Origin: Clostridia bacterium UC5.1-1D2 | GTDB lineage: Bacteria; Bacillota; Clostridia; Lachnospirales; Lachnospiraceae | Direction of reading: 5' to 3' | Length of the DNA: 64,000 nucleotides | NCBI GenBank assembly: GCA_001304855.1 | Contig: BBZN01000004.1 | Location: 62,001-126,000 of the forward strand | Part shown: piece after piece, positions 1 through 10,441 of the stretch | How positions within the stretch are numbered: position 1 is the stretch's first letter | Layout of the letters: every line of letters starts with the position of its first letter | Notes under the pieces: generated by a model | What the model was told of the DNA's origin: nothing | Databases searched by the model: none | The model's input: the letters and a program-made list of their open reading frames with translations, nothing else | Position numbers and translations under genes: made by a program

Positions 1-713
<713 letters not shown>

Positions 714-796
714 CAGTGTCGGATAACCGGTTAAAAGAATGTACGCAGGGAACCTCTCTTTCACCTGCTTTTGGGGCTGATTTCCCGCCGGCCGCA

Positions 797-843
797 CACA
801 AATTTAAGCAACGTACGGGCCGCGTACGCCTCATAAATTTGTG
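797..843. repeat. Inverted repeat in the pheS-pheT gap
   Basis: The arm CACAAATTTA (797-806) pairs with TAAATTTGTG (834-843), and the loop contains two further self-complementary blocks, CGTACG (812-817) and GCGTACGC (822-829). There is no T run, so it is not a simple terminator. It could be an RNA structure that tunes pheT relative to pheS, or a processing site. The rest of the 714-921 gap shows nothing recognisable apart from the pheT ribosome binding site AAAGGAG near 908. Confidence 0.5.
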
Positions 844-921
844 CACAGCTGACAAAAATCATCCCGCAAATCAGGCACAAAGAAATTCCCGGCGTACATA
901 AGATAGAAAAGGAGAAATGAC

Positions 922-3351
922 ATGAATACAGCATTATCATGGATCAAAGCATATGTTCCGGATCTGGATGTGACGGCCCAGGAATACACGGACGCCATGA
1001 CCCTGACAGGAACCAAGGTGGAGGGGTATGTATGCCTGGATAAAAATCTGGAAAATATCGTAGTAGGGGAAATCCTTTCTGTGGAGGGACATCCCGATGC
1101 GGACAAGCTGGTGATATGCCAGGTGAACGTAGGCGCAGGGGAGCCTGTACAGATTGTGACAGGCGCGCCCAATATAACTAAGGAGTCGGTGGGAGCCAAG
1201 GTTCCGGGTGGTTCTGGACGGCGGCCGCGTTGCAGGCGGTCACGACGGAGGAGCCTCCTGAGGACGGAATTCAAATAAAAAAGGGGAAATTAAGAGGCGT
1301 GGAGTCCTGCGGCATGATGTGCTCTGTGGAGGAGCTGGGAACCAGCAGGGACATGTACCCGGATGCGCCGGAGAGCGGTATCTACCTTCTCCCTGAAAAC
1401 AGCGTGCCGGGAACGGACGCAGTGGCGGTTATGGGGCTGAGGGATGTAGTGTTCGAGTATGAGATCACCTCCAACCGTGTGGACTGCTACAGCGTCATCG
1501 GCATAGCCAGGGAGCGGCCGCCACCTTCAGGAAGCCATTTAAGCCCCTGTAGTGACAGCCACCGGCAACAGTGAGAGCATTGACGATTATTTAAAGGTGC
1601 GGGTTGAAAACACAAACCTGTGTCCTCGTTACTGCGCCAGGATGGTTAAGAATATAAAGCTGGCTCCGTCTCCCAGATGGATGCAGCGCCGTCTGGCCGC
1701 CAGCGGAATCCGCCCTATCAACAATATAGTGGATATTACCAACTACGTGATGGAAGAGTACGGGCAGCCTATGCATGCCTTTGATTATGAGCAGCTGGCC
1801 GGTCATGAGATTATAGTGAAATGCGCCAGGGACGGGGATGTATTCCAGACTCTGGACGGCCAGGAGCGGAAGCTGGACTCCACCATTCTTATGATCAATG
1901 ATGGAGAGAAGGAGGTGGGCATTGCCGGAATCATGGGAGGTGAGAACTCCAAGATCACAGATGACGTAAAGACAATGGTCTTTGAGTGCGCCTGCTTTGA
2001 CGGAACCAATATCCGTCTTTCCGCCAAGAAAGTGGGGCTTCGCACAGATGCCTCCGGCAAGTATGAGAAGGGTCTGGATCCCAATACGGCTGAGGAGGCG
2101 GTAAACCGCGCCTGCCAGCTTATTGAGGAGCTGGGGGCAGGAGAGGTTATCGGCGGAATGATCGATATTTACTCTGAAAAGAAAACAGAGAAGCGCATAC
2201 CCTTTGACGCTGAAAAAATTAACCGCCTTCTTGGAACGGATATTGACGAGGCGGTTATGCTGGAGTACTTTAAGGCCATCGGTCTGGGCTTTGACGCTCA
2301 TACCAGGGAAGTGATCGCGCCTACCTGGCGTCAGGATCTGGAACGGATGGCGGATGTGGCGGAGGAAGTAGCCAGATTTTACGGCTATGACAAGATTCCT
2401 ACCACGCTGCCTTCAGGGGAGGCCACTACGGGAAAGCTGCCCTACAAGCTGAGAATTGAGGAGATGGCAAGGGAAATTGCAGAATTCTGCGGCTTCTCCC
2501 AGGGTATGACCTATTCATTTGAAAGTCCCAGGGTATTTGACAAGATGCTGATACCGGCAGACAGCCCATTGAGAAACACAGTGAATATTTCCAATCCTCT
2601 GGGCGAGGACTTCAGCGTGATGCGGACCACCTCCCTGAATGGAATGCTCACCTCCCTGTCCACCAACTATAACCGCAGGAATAAGGCTGTGCGCTTATAT
2701 GAGCTTGCAAATGTATACCGCCCCAAGGCGCTGCCCCTCACTGAACTTCCGGAAGAGAGGATGCAGTTTACCCTTGGTTTCTACGGGGACGGAGACTTTT
2801 ATACAATGAAGGGCGTGGTGGAGGAGTTTTTCGATAAGACGGGAATGAGGAAAAAGCTCCGCTATGAGCCGCAGTGCGGCCATCCCTATCTTCATCCGGG
2901 CAGAAAGGCCGATATAGTCTATGAGGGCGCAGTCATCGGCTTTTTGGGAGAAGTCCATCCCGATGTGGCGGAAAACTATAAAATCGGAGACAGGGCCTGC
3001 GTTGCAGTTATCGATATGCCCTCCATTATGGAGTACACCACCTTTGACCGCAAGTACACCGGCATTGCAAAATTCCCTGCAGTTACCCGGGATATCAGCA
3101 TGGTAGTTCCAAAGGATATCCTGGTGGGACAGATTGAGGACGTAATAGCAGAACGAGGCGGCAGGCTGCTGGAGAGCTATGAGCTGTTTGACATTTATGA
3201 GGGGGCTCAGGTGCTGTCAGGCCATAAATCCGTGGCTTATTCCATAACCTTCAGGGCTAAGGACCATACGCTGGAGGAAAAGGAAGTGACCTCTGTAATG
3301 AATAAAATTTTAAATGGCCTGAAGGGTCTTGGAATTGAACTGAGAGGATAA
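922..3351 (+). CDS. pheT: Phenylalanyl-tRNA synthetase beta subunit
   Basis: Large beta subunit of PheRS, which carries the tRNA-binding, editing and structural domains. ATG at 922 follows AAAGGAGAAATGAC. In order: an N-terminal EMAP-type tRNA-binding domain (about residues 40-150, with VEGHPDADKLVICQV), the B3/B4 editing domain (PRWMQRRLAASGIRPINNIVD onward, about 1657), B5, the degenerate catalytic-like domain, and the C-terminal FDX-ACB domain (KFPAVTRDISMVVPKD, about 3070). About 805 residues once repaired, normal for the family. Four one-base changes interrupt it: an extra G near 1207, an extra C near 1256, a lost G near 1514 and a lost C near 1547. Reading across them restores VPVVLDGGRVAGGHDGG and GIAREAAATFRKPFKPPV. 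It is followed at once by a terminator. Confidence 0.96.
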
Positions 3352-3356
3352 AACAG

Positions 3357-3410
3357 ACATGATAAAAGCTGCCTGCGGCGTGGAGCCGGAGGCAGCTTTT
3401 ATCATGTGAT
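3357..3410 (+). terminator. Terminator after pheT
   Basis: An almost perfect long hairpin: ACATGATAAAAGCTGCCT (3357-3374) pairs with the complementary arm ending ...AGCTTTTATCATGT (to 3407), followed by GATTTTA. The A-rich 5' side and T-rich 3' side would let it work in both directions. It ends the pheST transcript. Confidence 0.85.
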
Positions 3411-3483
3411 TTTACGGGGGATATCCGGGGGAGAGTGAACCGAAAGGCTGAAGGCGGCAGAGAAATATTGTGGAGCGGCCGTA

Positions 3484-3512
3484 TTGTAATTATTTTAAAT
3501 ATTAAGTATAAT
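3484..3512 (+). promoter_or_regulatory. Promoter of the GGDEF/EAL gene
   Basis: TTGTAA at 3484-3489 and TATAAT at 3507-3512 are separated by 17 bases, a good vegetative sigma-A promoter. It lies 48 bases before the ATG at 3560 and after the pheT terminator, so the signalling gene is probably transcribed on its own. Confidence 0.7.
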
Positions 3513-3559
3513 TCTATTATATGTGCCGGGGAAACAGGTCAGGCGGAGGCGTATTGTAC

Positions 3560-6394
3560 ATGAAAGATAATAAAAAGATAACAGAAAATAATGAAAACAG
3601 GGAGTTGCTGCCTGAACCGTCGTCCGGTGAAATGTTGAGCGCTCTGCTCAGTGTGCTGGACAGCCTTTCCGGCTGGATCTATGTAATCGACAGCCGGACA
3701 TACCGCATGTGCTATGTCAACCGGCAGGCCAGGGAAATTGCGCCCGGGGCAGAGCCGGGCGCGTACTGCTTCAAGTCTTTTATGGATCTGGACGGCCTCT
3801 GTGAGAATTGTCCGGCCTGTGCCGCAGCCAGAGAAAAACGGCGTGTTACCAGAGAGTTCTATAACGGACATCTGAAGCTGTGGGCCAAAGTCAGCGCTGT
3901 GCCTGTGAAGTGGCAAAATACAGATGCTGTGCTGCTCCAGCTTCAGGACATAACCAGCTACAAGGAGGAGGCTGCCGCAGACCGTGTGAACCATGATGAG
4001 CGCGGGGAGAGTGTGGGGTGGGATGCTCTGACCAACCTGCTGACTGCAGGGGGATTTAGCCGTCAGGCGGAGCGGTATCTGGAATCCTGCCCCAGGGAAG
4101 ATAACTGGGCTATGATGATTCTGGATATGGACGATTTTCAGAGCATAAACCGGCAGAGAGGCGAGATATTCGGCAATGTAGTACTGATCAATGTGGCAAG
4201 CTGTCTGAGAAGGGTCTGCACTGAGGACGATTTAATCGGACGTTTTGGCGGCGATGAGTTTCTTGTATTGCTGAAGCATGCGGACAGGGAGCGGGCTGAG
4301 AGAATCGCCGCTTCTATAAAGGAGGAAATAGGGAGTATTCTCACAGATGTAGAGTCGGGAGAAAACAGGGTGAGCTGCAGCATCGGTATCTATATGACCG
4401 GCAAGGGGGAAACGAGATTTCCGGACATAATCACTAAGGCTGCACTGGCCATGCGGGAAGTGAAAGAAAAAGGAAAGAATGGGATCTGTTTTTATGACGC
4501 TATTTCCCCTGTTCCTGAAGAATATAAGGACTACAGCTATCTATGGCAGGCCAATGAAGAAAAACGAAAAGGCCAGAGCGATCTCTATGGAAAATCCACG
4601 ACCGCAGTTGCACTGGAGGTTTTTGAGAAAACAGGCGCCTTTGAGGAAGCAGTCCATATACTGATGGGATTCATGGGAAACAGATTCCGCCTAAACCGAA
4701 TCGGACTTTATTTAAACGGCCAGGAGGGAGTCACCAAGCAGGCTGTATACCAGTGGGTGGATGAAAGCACCGCTATATTAATCGATCCCTCCGACTACTT
4801 CAGAAAAGAAGAGTTTTATATCTGTTACAGGCTTTACGATGAAGATAACATCGCAATTCTGGAGCGGAGCAGGTATGATACATATACCAGGGGCGTTAAG
4901 CAGGTTCTGGACCGGGCGGGCGCCAGTTCCATTCTTTTTGCAGGGGTTTTTATTGAGGGAAGGTATTCCGGCATGCTGGCTCTGGTAAATACGGAACAGG
5001 AACGCCGGTGGACCAAGGCGGAGTGCGCGGCTGTATCGGAGGTGGCCCGTATTATCGCTTCCGGTGCATCCACATCCCAGAGGCTGAAGGAAGCCAAAAA
5101 AGAGATGGAATATTACAAGAACAGGGATTCTCTCACCGGGCTTTTGCGGTATGATAAGTTTAAGGAGGAGTGCCAGAAAATCCTGGATTACCGGAAAGAA
5201 GAATATGTGCTCATCGCCAGCGATATCAAAGGTTTTAAATATATAAACGAGGCTATCGGATACACCCAGGGGGACAATATACTCCGCATGTTTTCAGATA
5301 TGCTGGTTCAAAATGGGGTGGATTCCAATCTTTATACAAGGGTTAGTGCAGATCAGTTCCTGTCCTTTGGCATATACAGGCATGGGAGAAGGGAGCTGGT
5401 GGACGCAGTCCGGGAACTAAATGATGAGTTTTGCCGGATACAGAACGAGATTTACCCCAAAATAAAGATGATGATCCGCTCAGGCATCTACTTTATAGAG
5501 CGCGGATGCCGGGAGATTGAGACTGCAGTGGACAGGGCCACGATTGCCAGAAAATCGGTGGACTATATTATAAAATCCGCTGCTGTGGTTTTTAACGATG
5601 GGCCTTTCGACGGGAAATACAGGGAAAATGAGATTATCAACCAGATGGATTATGCATTAAAACGCGGGGAGTTCAAGGTTTATTTCCAGCCCAAATTCTC
5701 CCTGGGGACTCACAAACTTGTGGGAGCAGAAGCGCTGGTACGGTGGCTGAAGGAGGACAAAAGTCTGATACAGCCCGCAGATTTTATTCCATTGTTTGAG
5801 AAGAACGGCTTTATATCCCAGGTAGATTCCTATGTGCTGGAACAGGTCTGTATAAAACTTAAGGAGTGGAAGGAGGAGGGAGGTGTACAGATTCCTGTCT
5901 CTGTCAATTTATCCAGCGTGGATATCCAGTCCCAACAGCTTGTAAGCAATGTGCTGGAGTGCACCCGTCTTTACGGTATTGATCACAGATATCTGGAGTT
6001 TGAACTGACTGAGACGGCCTTCCTGAAGGAGACGGAACATACCTGTGAAGTGATGAAAACCCTTCAGGAACAAGGCTTCTCCATATCAATCGATGATTTT
6101 GGTTCCGGTTATTCCATTATGAATATGATGGCTGAAATTCCTGCGGATGTGATAAAATTGGACTGCGCCTTTGTCCAGTCCTGCGCCAATTCCGATCGGG
6201 GCCGGGAATTTCTGGGGCAGCTGATTCAGATGACCAACAAGATGGGATTTATCTCTCTCTGTGAGGGAATTGAGACGGAAGAACAACTGGACATGCTGAC
6301 GAAAATGGGCTGTGAGCTGGGACAGGGTTACTATTTCTCAAAACCTGTTCCCATGGATGAATTCTTTGAAAAGTTTTGTGTTAAAAGTCATTGA
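3560..6394 (+). CDS. PAS-GGDEF-GAF-like-GGDEF(degenerate)-EAL cyclic-di-GMP signalling protein
   Basis: Predicted c-di-GMP turnover protein of 944 residues. The start chosen is ATG 3560, eight bases after AGGCGGAGG; an in-frame start at 3521 lacks a ribosome binding site. Domains in order: PAS-like sensor (about 25-140), GGDEF domain (about 155-315) with intact GGDEF at 230-234, a GAF-like region (about 350-510), a second GGDEF-fold domain (about 523-675) whose signature is SADQF (596-600) and so is probably inactive, and an EAL domain (about 695-944) with intact EAL at 724-726, DDFGSGYS and EGIET motifs. No membrane segment is seen, so it is probably cytosolic. Both a cyclase and a phosphodiesterase active site seem preserved; the net activity cannot be read from sequence. 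It is one of the few long genes here with no frame break. Confidence 0.9.
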   Translation: MKDNKKITENNENRELLPEPSSGEMLSALLSVLDSLSGWIYVIDSRTYRMCYVNRQAREIAPGAEPGAYCFKSFMDLDGLCENCPACAAAREKRRVTREFYNGHLKLWAKVSAVPVKWQNTDAVLLQLQDITSYKEEAAADRVNHDERGESVGWDALTNLLTAGGFSRQAERYLESCPREDNWAMMILDMDDFQSINRQRGEIFGNVVLINVASCLRRVCTEDDLIGRFGGDEFLVLLKHADRERAERIAASIKEEIGSILTDVESGENRVSCSIGIYMTGKGETRFPDIITKAALAMREVKEKGKNGICFYDAISPVPEEYKDYSYLWQANEEKRKGQSDLYGKSTTAVALEVFEKTGAFEEAVHILMGFMGNRFRLNRIGLYLNGQEGVTKQAVYQWVDESTAILIDPSDYFRKEEFYICYRLYDEDNIAILERSRYDTYTRGVKQVLDRAGASSILFAGVFIEGRYSGMLALVNTEQERRWTKAECAAVSEVARIIASGASTSQRLKEAKKEMEYYKNRDSLTGLLRYDKFKEECQKILDYRKEEYVLIASDIKGFKYINEAIGYTQGDNILRMFSDMLVQNGVDSNLYTRVSADQFLSFGIYRHGRRELVDAVRELNDEFCRIQNEIYPKIKMMIRSGIYFIERGCREIETAVDRATIARKSVDYIIKSAAVVFNDGPFDGKYRENEIINQMDYALKRGEFKVYFQPKFSLGTHKLVGAEALVRWLKEDKSLIQPADFIPLFEKNGFISQVDSYVLEQVCIKLKEWKEEGGVQIPVSVNLSSVDIQSQQLVSNVLECTRLYGIDHRYLEFELTETAFLKETEHTCEVMKTLQEQGFSISIDDFGSGYSIMNMMAEIPADVIKLDCAFVQSCANSDRGREFLGQLIQMTNKMGFISLCEGIETEEQLDMLTKMGCELGQGYYFSKPVPMDEFFEKFCVKSH

Positions 6395-6419
6395 CAAATG
6401 CTTGTACATCTATTATAAT
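6391..6419 (+). promoter_or_regulatory. tRNA-Leu promoter
   Basis: Perfect consensus TTGACA (6391-6396) and TATAAT (6414-6419) with a 17-base spacer, 30 bases before the tRNA. The -35 box overlaps the stop codon of the preceding signalling gene. Confidence 0.85.
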
Positions 6420-6449
6420 AATTTTCGTTGCTTGTGAAAGCGGCGAGAT

Positions 6450-6533
6450 GCAGAAGTGGCGGAATTGGCAGACGCGCACGGTTCAGGTCCGTGTGGTAGT
6501 AATACCTTGTGGGTTCGACTCCCATCTTCTGCA
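6450..6533 (+). tRNA. tRNA-Leu (CAG)
   Basis: An 84-base class II tRNA with a long variable arm. The acceptor arms GCAGAAG (6450-6456) and CTTCTGC (6526-6532) pair fully, with discriminator A at 6533. The anticodon loop TTCAGGT gives anticodon CAG, which reads CUG. The T arm GGGTTCGACTCCC is standard. CCA is not encoded. A consensus promoter precedes it and a hairpin terminator follows. Confidence 0.96.
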
Positions 6534-6542
6534 GTGCATATG

Positions 6543-6573
6543 CAGTCAGTCCTATAGAGGGCTGGCTGTTTTT
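6543..6573 (+). terminator. Terminator after tRNA-Leu
   Basis: CAGTCAGTCC (6543-6552) pairs with GGGCTGGCTG (6559-6568) with two G-U pairs and is followed by TTTTT. It sits ten bases after the tRNA. Confidence 0.8.
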
Positions 6574-6696
6574 GCGCAGTGGGAATTCTCACACCGCCAA
6601 TGGAAATCAGGGGGGTGAAGAGATAAACCAGTTTTATCCATATATGGAAAATGTTGCAAAAGCAACAGACATTTTCTCCTTAATGAGATAATGTAT

Positions 6697-6748
6697 TCTC
6701 GGAATCTCTTTGTATCTGATTTTGCCAGGCGCAAGGAAGATTCCGAGA
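6697..6748. repeat. Inverted repeat upstream of the sufC-like gene
   Basis: TCTCGGAATCT (6697-6707) pairs with AGATTCCGAGA (6738-6748). The loop holds a small TTGC/GCAA hairpin. There is no T run after it. It may be a regulator-binding or leader-RNA structure for the Fe-S pair downstream. A weak promoter follows (TTGATA 6764-6769; TATATA/TATACT 6789-6796, spacer longer than ideal). The rest of 6574-6870 holds nothing else recognisable. Confidence 0.4.
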
Positions 6749-6871
6749 GTTCATGATAAAGTTTTGATAGTAATTTAGCAGGAAATGGTATATACTGTAG
6801 ATTGTGGTTTTATTAAGCCTGACAGTATGAGAAAGAAAAGAAGAGAAACAGGAAGAGAGGTAGGGCGCTGC

Positions 6872-7606
6872 ATGCTTACTTTAGAGAATCTTTCCTTTGA
6901 GGTCAATGATGATAAAGGGGAAATAGGCATTATTAAAGATATAAGCTTTACCGTTGACGACGGTAAGTTTGTGGTGATAACCGGGCCTAACGGCGGAGGA
7001 AAATCCACCACAGCCAAGCTGATTATGGGGATAGAACGTCCTACAGGAGGGCGTATTTTGTTTGACGGTGAAGATATCACTGATATGAGCATTACAGACA
7101 GGGCCAACCTGGGGATCAGCTTTGCATTTCAGCAGCCGGTGCGCTTTAAGGGCGTTCAGGTCATCGATCTGCTTCGTCTGGCAGCCAGAAAAAGCCTGAC
7201 TGTGACGGAGGCCTGCCAGTATCTGGCAGAGGTTGGGCTTTGCGCAAAGGATTATATCAGCCGGGAGGTCAACGCCAGCCTTTCAGGCGGTGAACTGAAG
7301 CGGATTGAGATTGCTTCTGTGCTGGCCAGACAGAGCAAGCTGTCTGTATTTGACGAGCCGGAGGCGGGAATCGATCTTTGGAGTTTCCAGAACCTGATTC
7401 AGGTTTTTGAGCGCATGCGGCAGACGACCAACGGCTCGATCCTTATTATTTCCCATCAGGAGCGTATTCTCAACATTGCAGATGAGATAGTGGTAATCGC
7501 AGACGGCCGGGTGGTGAACCGGGGTACAAGAGATGAGATTATGCCTCAGATTATGGGAACTGCTTCAGCGGTGGACGCCTGCAGCAAGTTCTATGAGACA
7601 GCATAG
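6872..7606 (+). CDS. sufC: SufC/SmsC-type Fe-S cluster assembly ATPase
   Basis: ABC-type ATPase of an iron-sulfur cluster assembly system, acting in the cytoplasm with the SufB/D-fold protein encoded next door. It has a Walker A (GPNGGGKST), a Q loop (FAFQQPVRFKG), the ABC signature in the SufC-like form LSGGELKR, and a Walker B with the H loop at ISHQE. It has 244 residues, normal for SufC. Start ATG 6872 follows GAGAGGTAGGG; an upstream in-frame ATG at 6828 would add a basic tail absent from the family. The neighbour starts 17 bases after the stop. No sufS, sufU or sufD is near, which fits the two-gene SUF-like minimal systems known from anaerobes. Confidence 0.9.
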   Translation: MLTLENLSFEVNDDKGEIGIIKDISFTVDDGKFVVITGPNGGGKSTTAKLIMGIERPTGGRILFDGEDITDMSITDRANLGISFAFQQPVRFKGVQVIDLLRLAARKSLTVTEACQYLAEVGLCAKDYISREVNASLSGGELKRIEIASVLARQSKLSVFDEPEAGIDLWSFQNLIQVFERMRQTTNGSILIISHQERILNIADEIVVIADGRVVNRGTRDEIMPQIMGTASAVDACSKFYETA

Positions 7607-7623
7607 CAGAAGGGTGAGGGAAC

Positions 7624-8544
7624 ATGACGGATAGCATTCAGGACAGAATATTGATGGAGGTGGCGGACCTTCACGGCGTGCCCGAGGGAGCTTACAATAT
7701 CCGCGCCAACGGCGCCACAGCCAGCCGCAATACAACGGCCAATATAGATATAATTACAAAGACAGACAAACCGGGTATCGATATCCGTATCAAAGCGGGA
7801 ACTAAAAATGAAAGCGTGCATATTCCTGTGGTGGTGAGCTCCAGCGGTTTAAAGGAAGTGGTGTATAATGACTTCTATATCGGAGACGACGCAGATGTGG
7901 TGATTGTGGCAGGCTGCGGAATCCACAACTGCGGAAACCAGGATTCGGAGCATGACGGTATCCACCGCTTTTTTGTGGGGAGAAATGCCAAGGTAAAATA
8001 CGTGGAGAAGCACTACGGCGAAGGGGACGGGCAGGGTAAACGCATCCTGAATCCGGGAACCGAGGTGTATATGGAAGAAAACAGCTATATGGAGATGGAG
8101 ATGGTTCAGATTAAGGGGGTGGATTCCACCAACAGAACCAATCTGGCGGATCTGAAGGCAGGCGCCAAGCTGGTTGTGCGGGAACGCCTTTTAACCCATG
8201 GCAGCCAGGAGGCGGAGAGCACTTATATCGTTAATCTCAACGGGGATGATTCCAGCGCGGACGTGGTATCCAGATCCGTTGCCAAGGATGCCTCTATCCA
8301 GACCTTTAACTCCAAAATAGTGGGCAATGCAAAATGCAGCGGCCACACAGAGTGCGACGCTATTATTATGGACGACGCCAAAATTCTGGCTGTGCCGGGG
8401 TTGGTTGCTAACAATATTGACGCAGCGCTGATCCATGAGGCTGCTATCGGCAAGATTGCGGGAGAGCAGATTGTGAAGCTGATGACGCTGGGACTTTCCG
8501 AGGAGGAAGCGGAGGCGCAGATTGTCAATGGTTTTTTAAAGTGA
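7624..8544 (+). CDS. SufB/SufD-fold Fe-S assembly protein (SmsB-like)
   Basis: Scaffold-type partner of the preceding ATPase: a 306-residue protein of the SufB/SufD right-handed beta-helix family. The centre carries the cysteine pair in CGIHNCG and the segment EHDGIHRFFVG; the C-terminal core (IVGNAKCSGHTECDA, then AAIGKIAGEQ) matches the conserved family end. It is much shorter than SufB (about 465 residues), as expected of minimal systems in which one B-type protein pairs with one SufC. Start ATG 7624 follows AGGGTGAGGGAAC. Complementary placement and spacing support one operon with sufC. A hairpin terminator follows. Confidence 0.88.
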   Translation: MTDSIQDRILMEVADLHGVPEGAYNIRANGATASRNTTANIDIITKTDKPGIDIRIKAGTKNESVHIPVVVSSSGLKEVVYNDFYIGDDADVVIVAGCGIHNCGNQDSEHDGIHRFFVGRNAKVKYVEKHYGEGDGQGKRILNPGTEVYMEENSYMEMEMVQIKGVDSTNRTNLADLKAGAKLVVRERLLTHGSQEAESTYIVNLNGDDSSADVVSRSVAKDASIQTFNSKIVGNAKCSGHTECDAIIMDDAKILAVPGLVANNIDAALIHEAAIGKIAGEQIVKLMTLGLSEEEAEAQIVNGFLK

Positions 8545-8558
8545 CGGAATAAAATGAA

Positions 8559-8605
8559 AAAGGGCTATTGTCTGCAGCAGAGGCGCTGCGGAGGATAGTC
8601 CTTTT
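8559..8605 (+). terminator. Terminator between the Fe-S pair and the ABC genes
   Basis: AAAGGGCTAT (8559-8568) pairs with ATAGTCCTTT (8595-8604), with an inner GCAGC/GCTGC stem, ending in CTTTT. It lies only 15 bases before the ABC gene start, so it could also act as an attenuator. Confidence 0.65.
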
Positions 8606-8619
8606 GGATTGGAGTCTAG

Positions 8620-10441
8620 ATGAAACGATTGTTCGGCTATATGAAGGATTATAAGAAGGAGAGCGTCCTTGGCCCTCTTTTTAAAATGCTGGAAGCCAGT
8701 TTTGAGCTTTTTGTGCCTCTGGTGGTGGCAAGCATGGTGGATGTGGGAATCAAAACCGGGATGGGGGATACATTATGAAAATGGGCGGCCTGCTGCTTCT
8801 GCTGGCCCTCATCGGATTGGCCTGTTCCCTGACAGCCCAGTATTTTGCGGCAAAAGCGGCAACAGGCGCCGCAACGCATCTGAGAAATGATCTCTTCGCC
8901 CACATCGGCGGCCTCTCCTATACAGAGCTGGACCAGGTGGGAAGTTCCACGCTGATTACCAGAATGACCAGCGATATCAACCAGGTGCAGAATGGAATAA
9001 ATATGACTCTGCGCCTTCTTCTGAGATCGCCCTTTGTGGTTTTCGGAGCTATGGTGATGGCATTTACGGTGGATGTAAAGACGGCTATGGTTTTTGCAGC
9101 GGCTATTCCGGTGCTGTGCGTGGTAGTGTTTGGAATCATGCTGGTGAGCATGCCGCTGTACAAAGGGGTGCAGAGGCAGCTTGACAGAGTGCTTCTGACT
9201 ACCAGGGAGAACCTGATGGGCGTCCGGGTAATCCGGGCATTTAACAGGCAGAAAAGCGAAACCGACAAGTTTCAGGGGGAAAATGACCAGTTGGTCAGGA
9301 TGCAGGTTTTTGTGGGTAAGATTTCCGCTCTCTTAAATCCTGTTACCTACGTGATCATAAATATTGGGCTGGTAGCCGTTATCTGGTCCGGGGCAGGGCA
9401 GGTGGAAGCCGGCGTTATCAGCCAGGGTAAGGTGATTGCCCTTGTAAACTATATGTCCCAGATTCTGGTGGAACTGATTAAGATGGCAAATCTGATTATC
9501 CTGATCTCCAAAGCCATGGCCTGTATGAACCGGGTAGACGGAGTGTTCCGGGTTGAGTCTTGTATCAGGGATGGCGGCGGAGAGGCGGCGCCGGAGAAGG
9601 AGAAAACATTGGGGGAAAACCCGATGAAGGCCAAAAGCCGGAATCAGGAGCCGGGGCTGAGAGGCAGCCGGAAGCCGGAGGGACTGCGTTCCAAAGGTAG
9701 AGTTCAGGAATATGAATTTTGTCTACGGAGGCGCAAAGGCGGAGGCCTTAAAGAATATCTCCTTCAGGGCTATGGCAGGTCAGACCATCGGTGTAATCGG
9801 AGGCACAGGGGCGGGAAAATCCACGCTGGTCAACATGATTCCCCGGTTCTACGACGCCACTGCCGGCCAGGTCCTCATAGACGGAAAGGATGTGAAGGAT
9901 TACCGCTTAAAAGCCTCAGGGAAAAAGTGGGCCTGGTCCCGCAGCGGGCAGTGCTCTTTAAGGGAAGTCTGCGGGACAACATGAAGTGGGGGAAAAAGGA
10001 TGCCTCCGATGAGGAGATCTATGAGGCCCTGGGCGTGGCCCAGGCCAGGGAGTTTGTGGACGGCAAGGACAGGGGGCTGGAGCTTCCCATCGACCAGGGC
10101 GGCAAAAACCTGTCGGGAGGCCAGCGGCAGCGGCTCACCATAGCAAGGGCTCTGGTGAGAAAACCGGAGATTCTCATTATGGACGACAGCGCCTCAGCCC
10201 TGGATTTTGCCACTGACGCCAGGCTGCGCGCCGCTGTCAGGGAGAATACGGAAAATATGACTGTGTTCATTGTCTCCCAGAGGCCACTACCATTAAAAAT
10301 GCAGATACCATACTTGTGCTGGACGAGGGACATCTGGCAGGCATTGGAAGCCACAGGGAATTGCTGAAGGACTGCGAGGTTTACAGGGAAATCTGCCTGT
10401 CCCAGCTCTCTAAAGAGGAGGTGGAGAAGGATGAGCAGTAA
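8620..10441 (+). CDS. ABC exporter half-transporter, first subunit
   Basis: Membrane-spanning plus ATPase half of a heterodimeric ABC exporter (multidrug/lipid type). ATG 8620 opens MKRLFGYMKDYKKE. A six-helix transmembrane domain occupies about residues 15-300 and the nucleotide-binding domain the last 230, with Walker A GGTGAGKST, signature LSGGQRQR and a Walker B reading ILIMDDSASALD. The residue after Walker B is D rather than E, so this is the degenerate site typical of heterodimeric exporters. Four one-base changes break it: lost G near 8760, extra G near 9696, lost base near 9905, lost G near 10283. Repaired, it ends TAA 10439-10441, overlapping the start of its partner by 11 bases. 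Substrate unknown. Confidence 0.88.

Noticed and set aside
716-901. 61-codon frame between pheS and pheT
   Set aside because: It runs through a structured, self-complementary gap, has no ribosome binding site and no protein-like pattern.
1591-2301. 236-codon open frame on the minus strand across pheT
   Set aside because: It lies fully inside pheT on the opposite strand, has no ribosome binding site and shows no family motif; it is a shadow of pheT.
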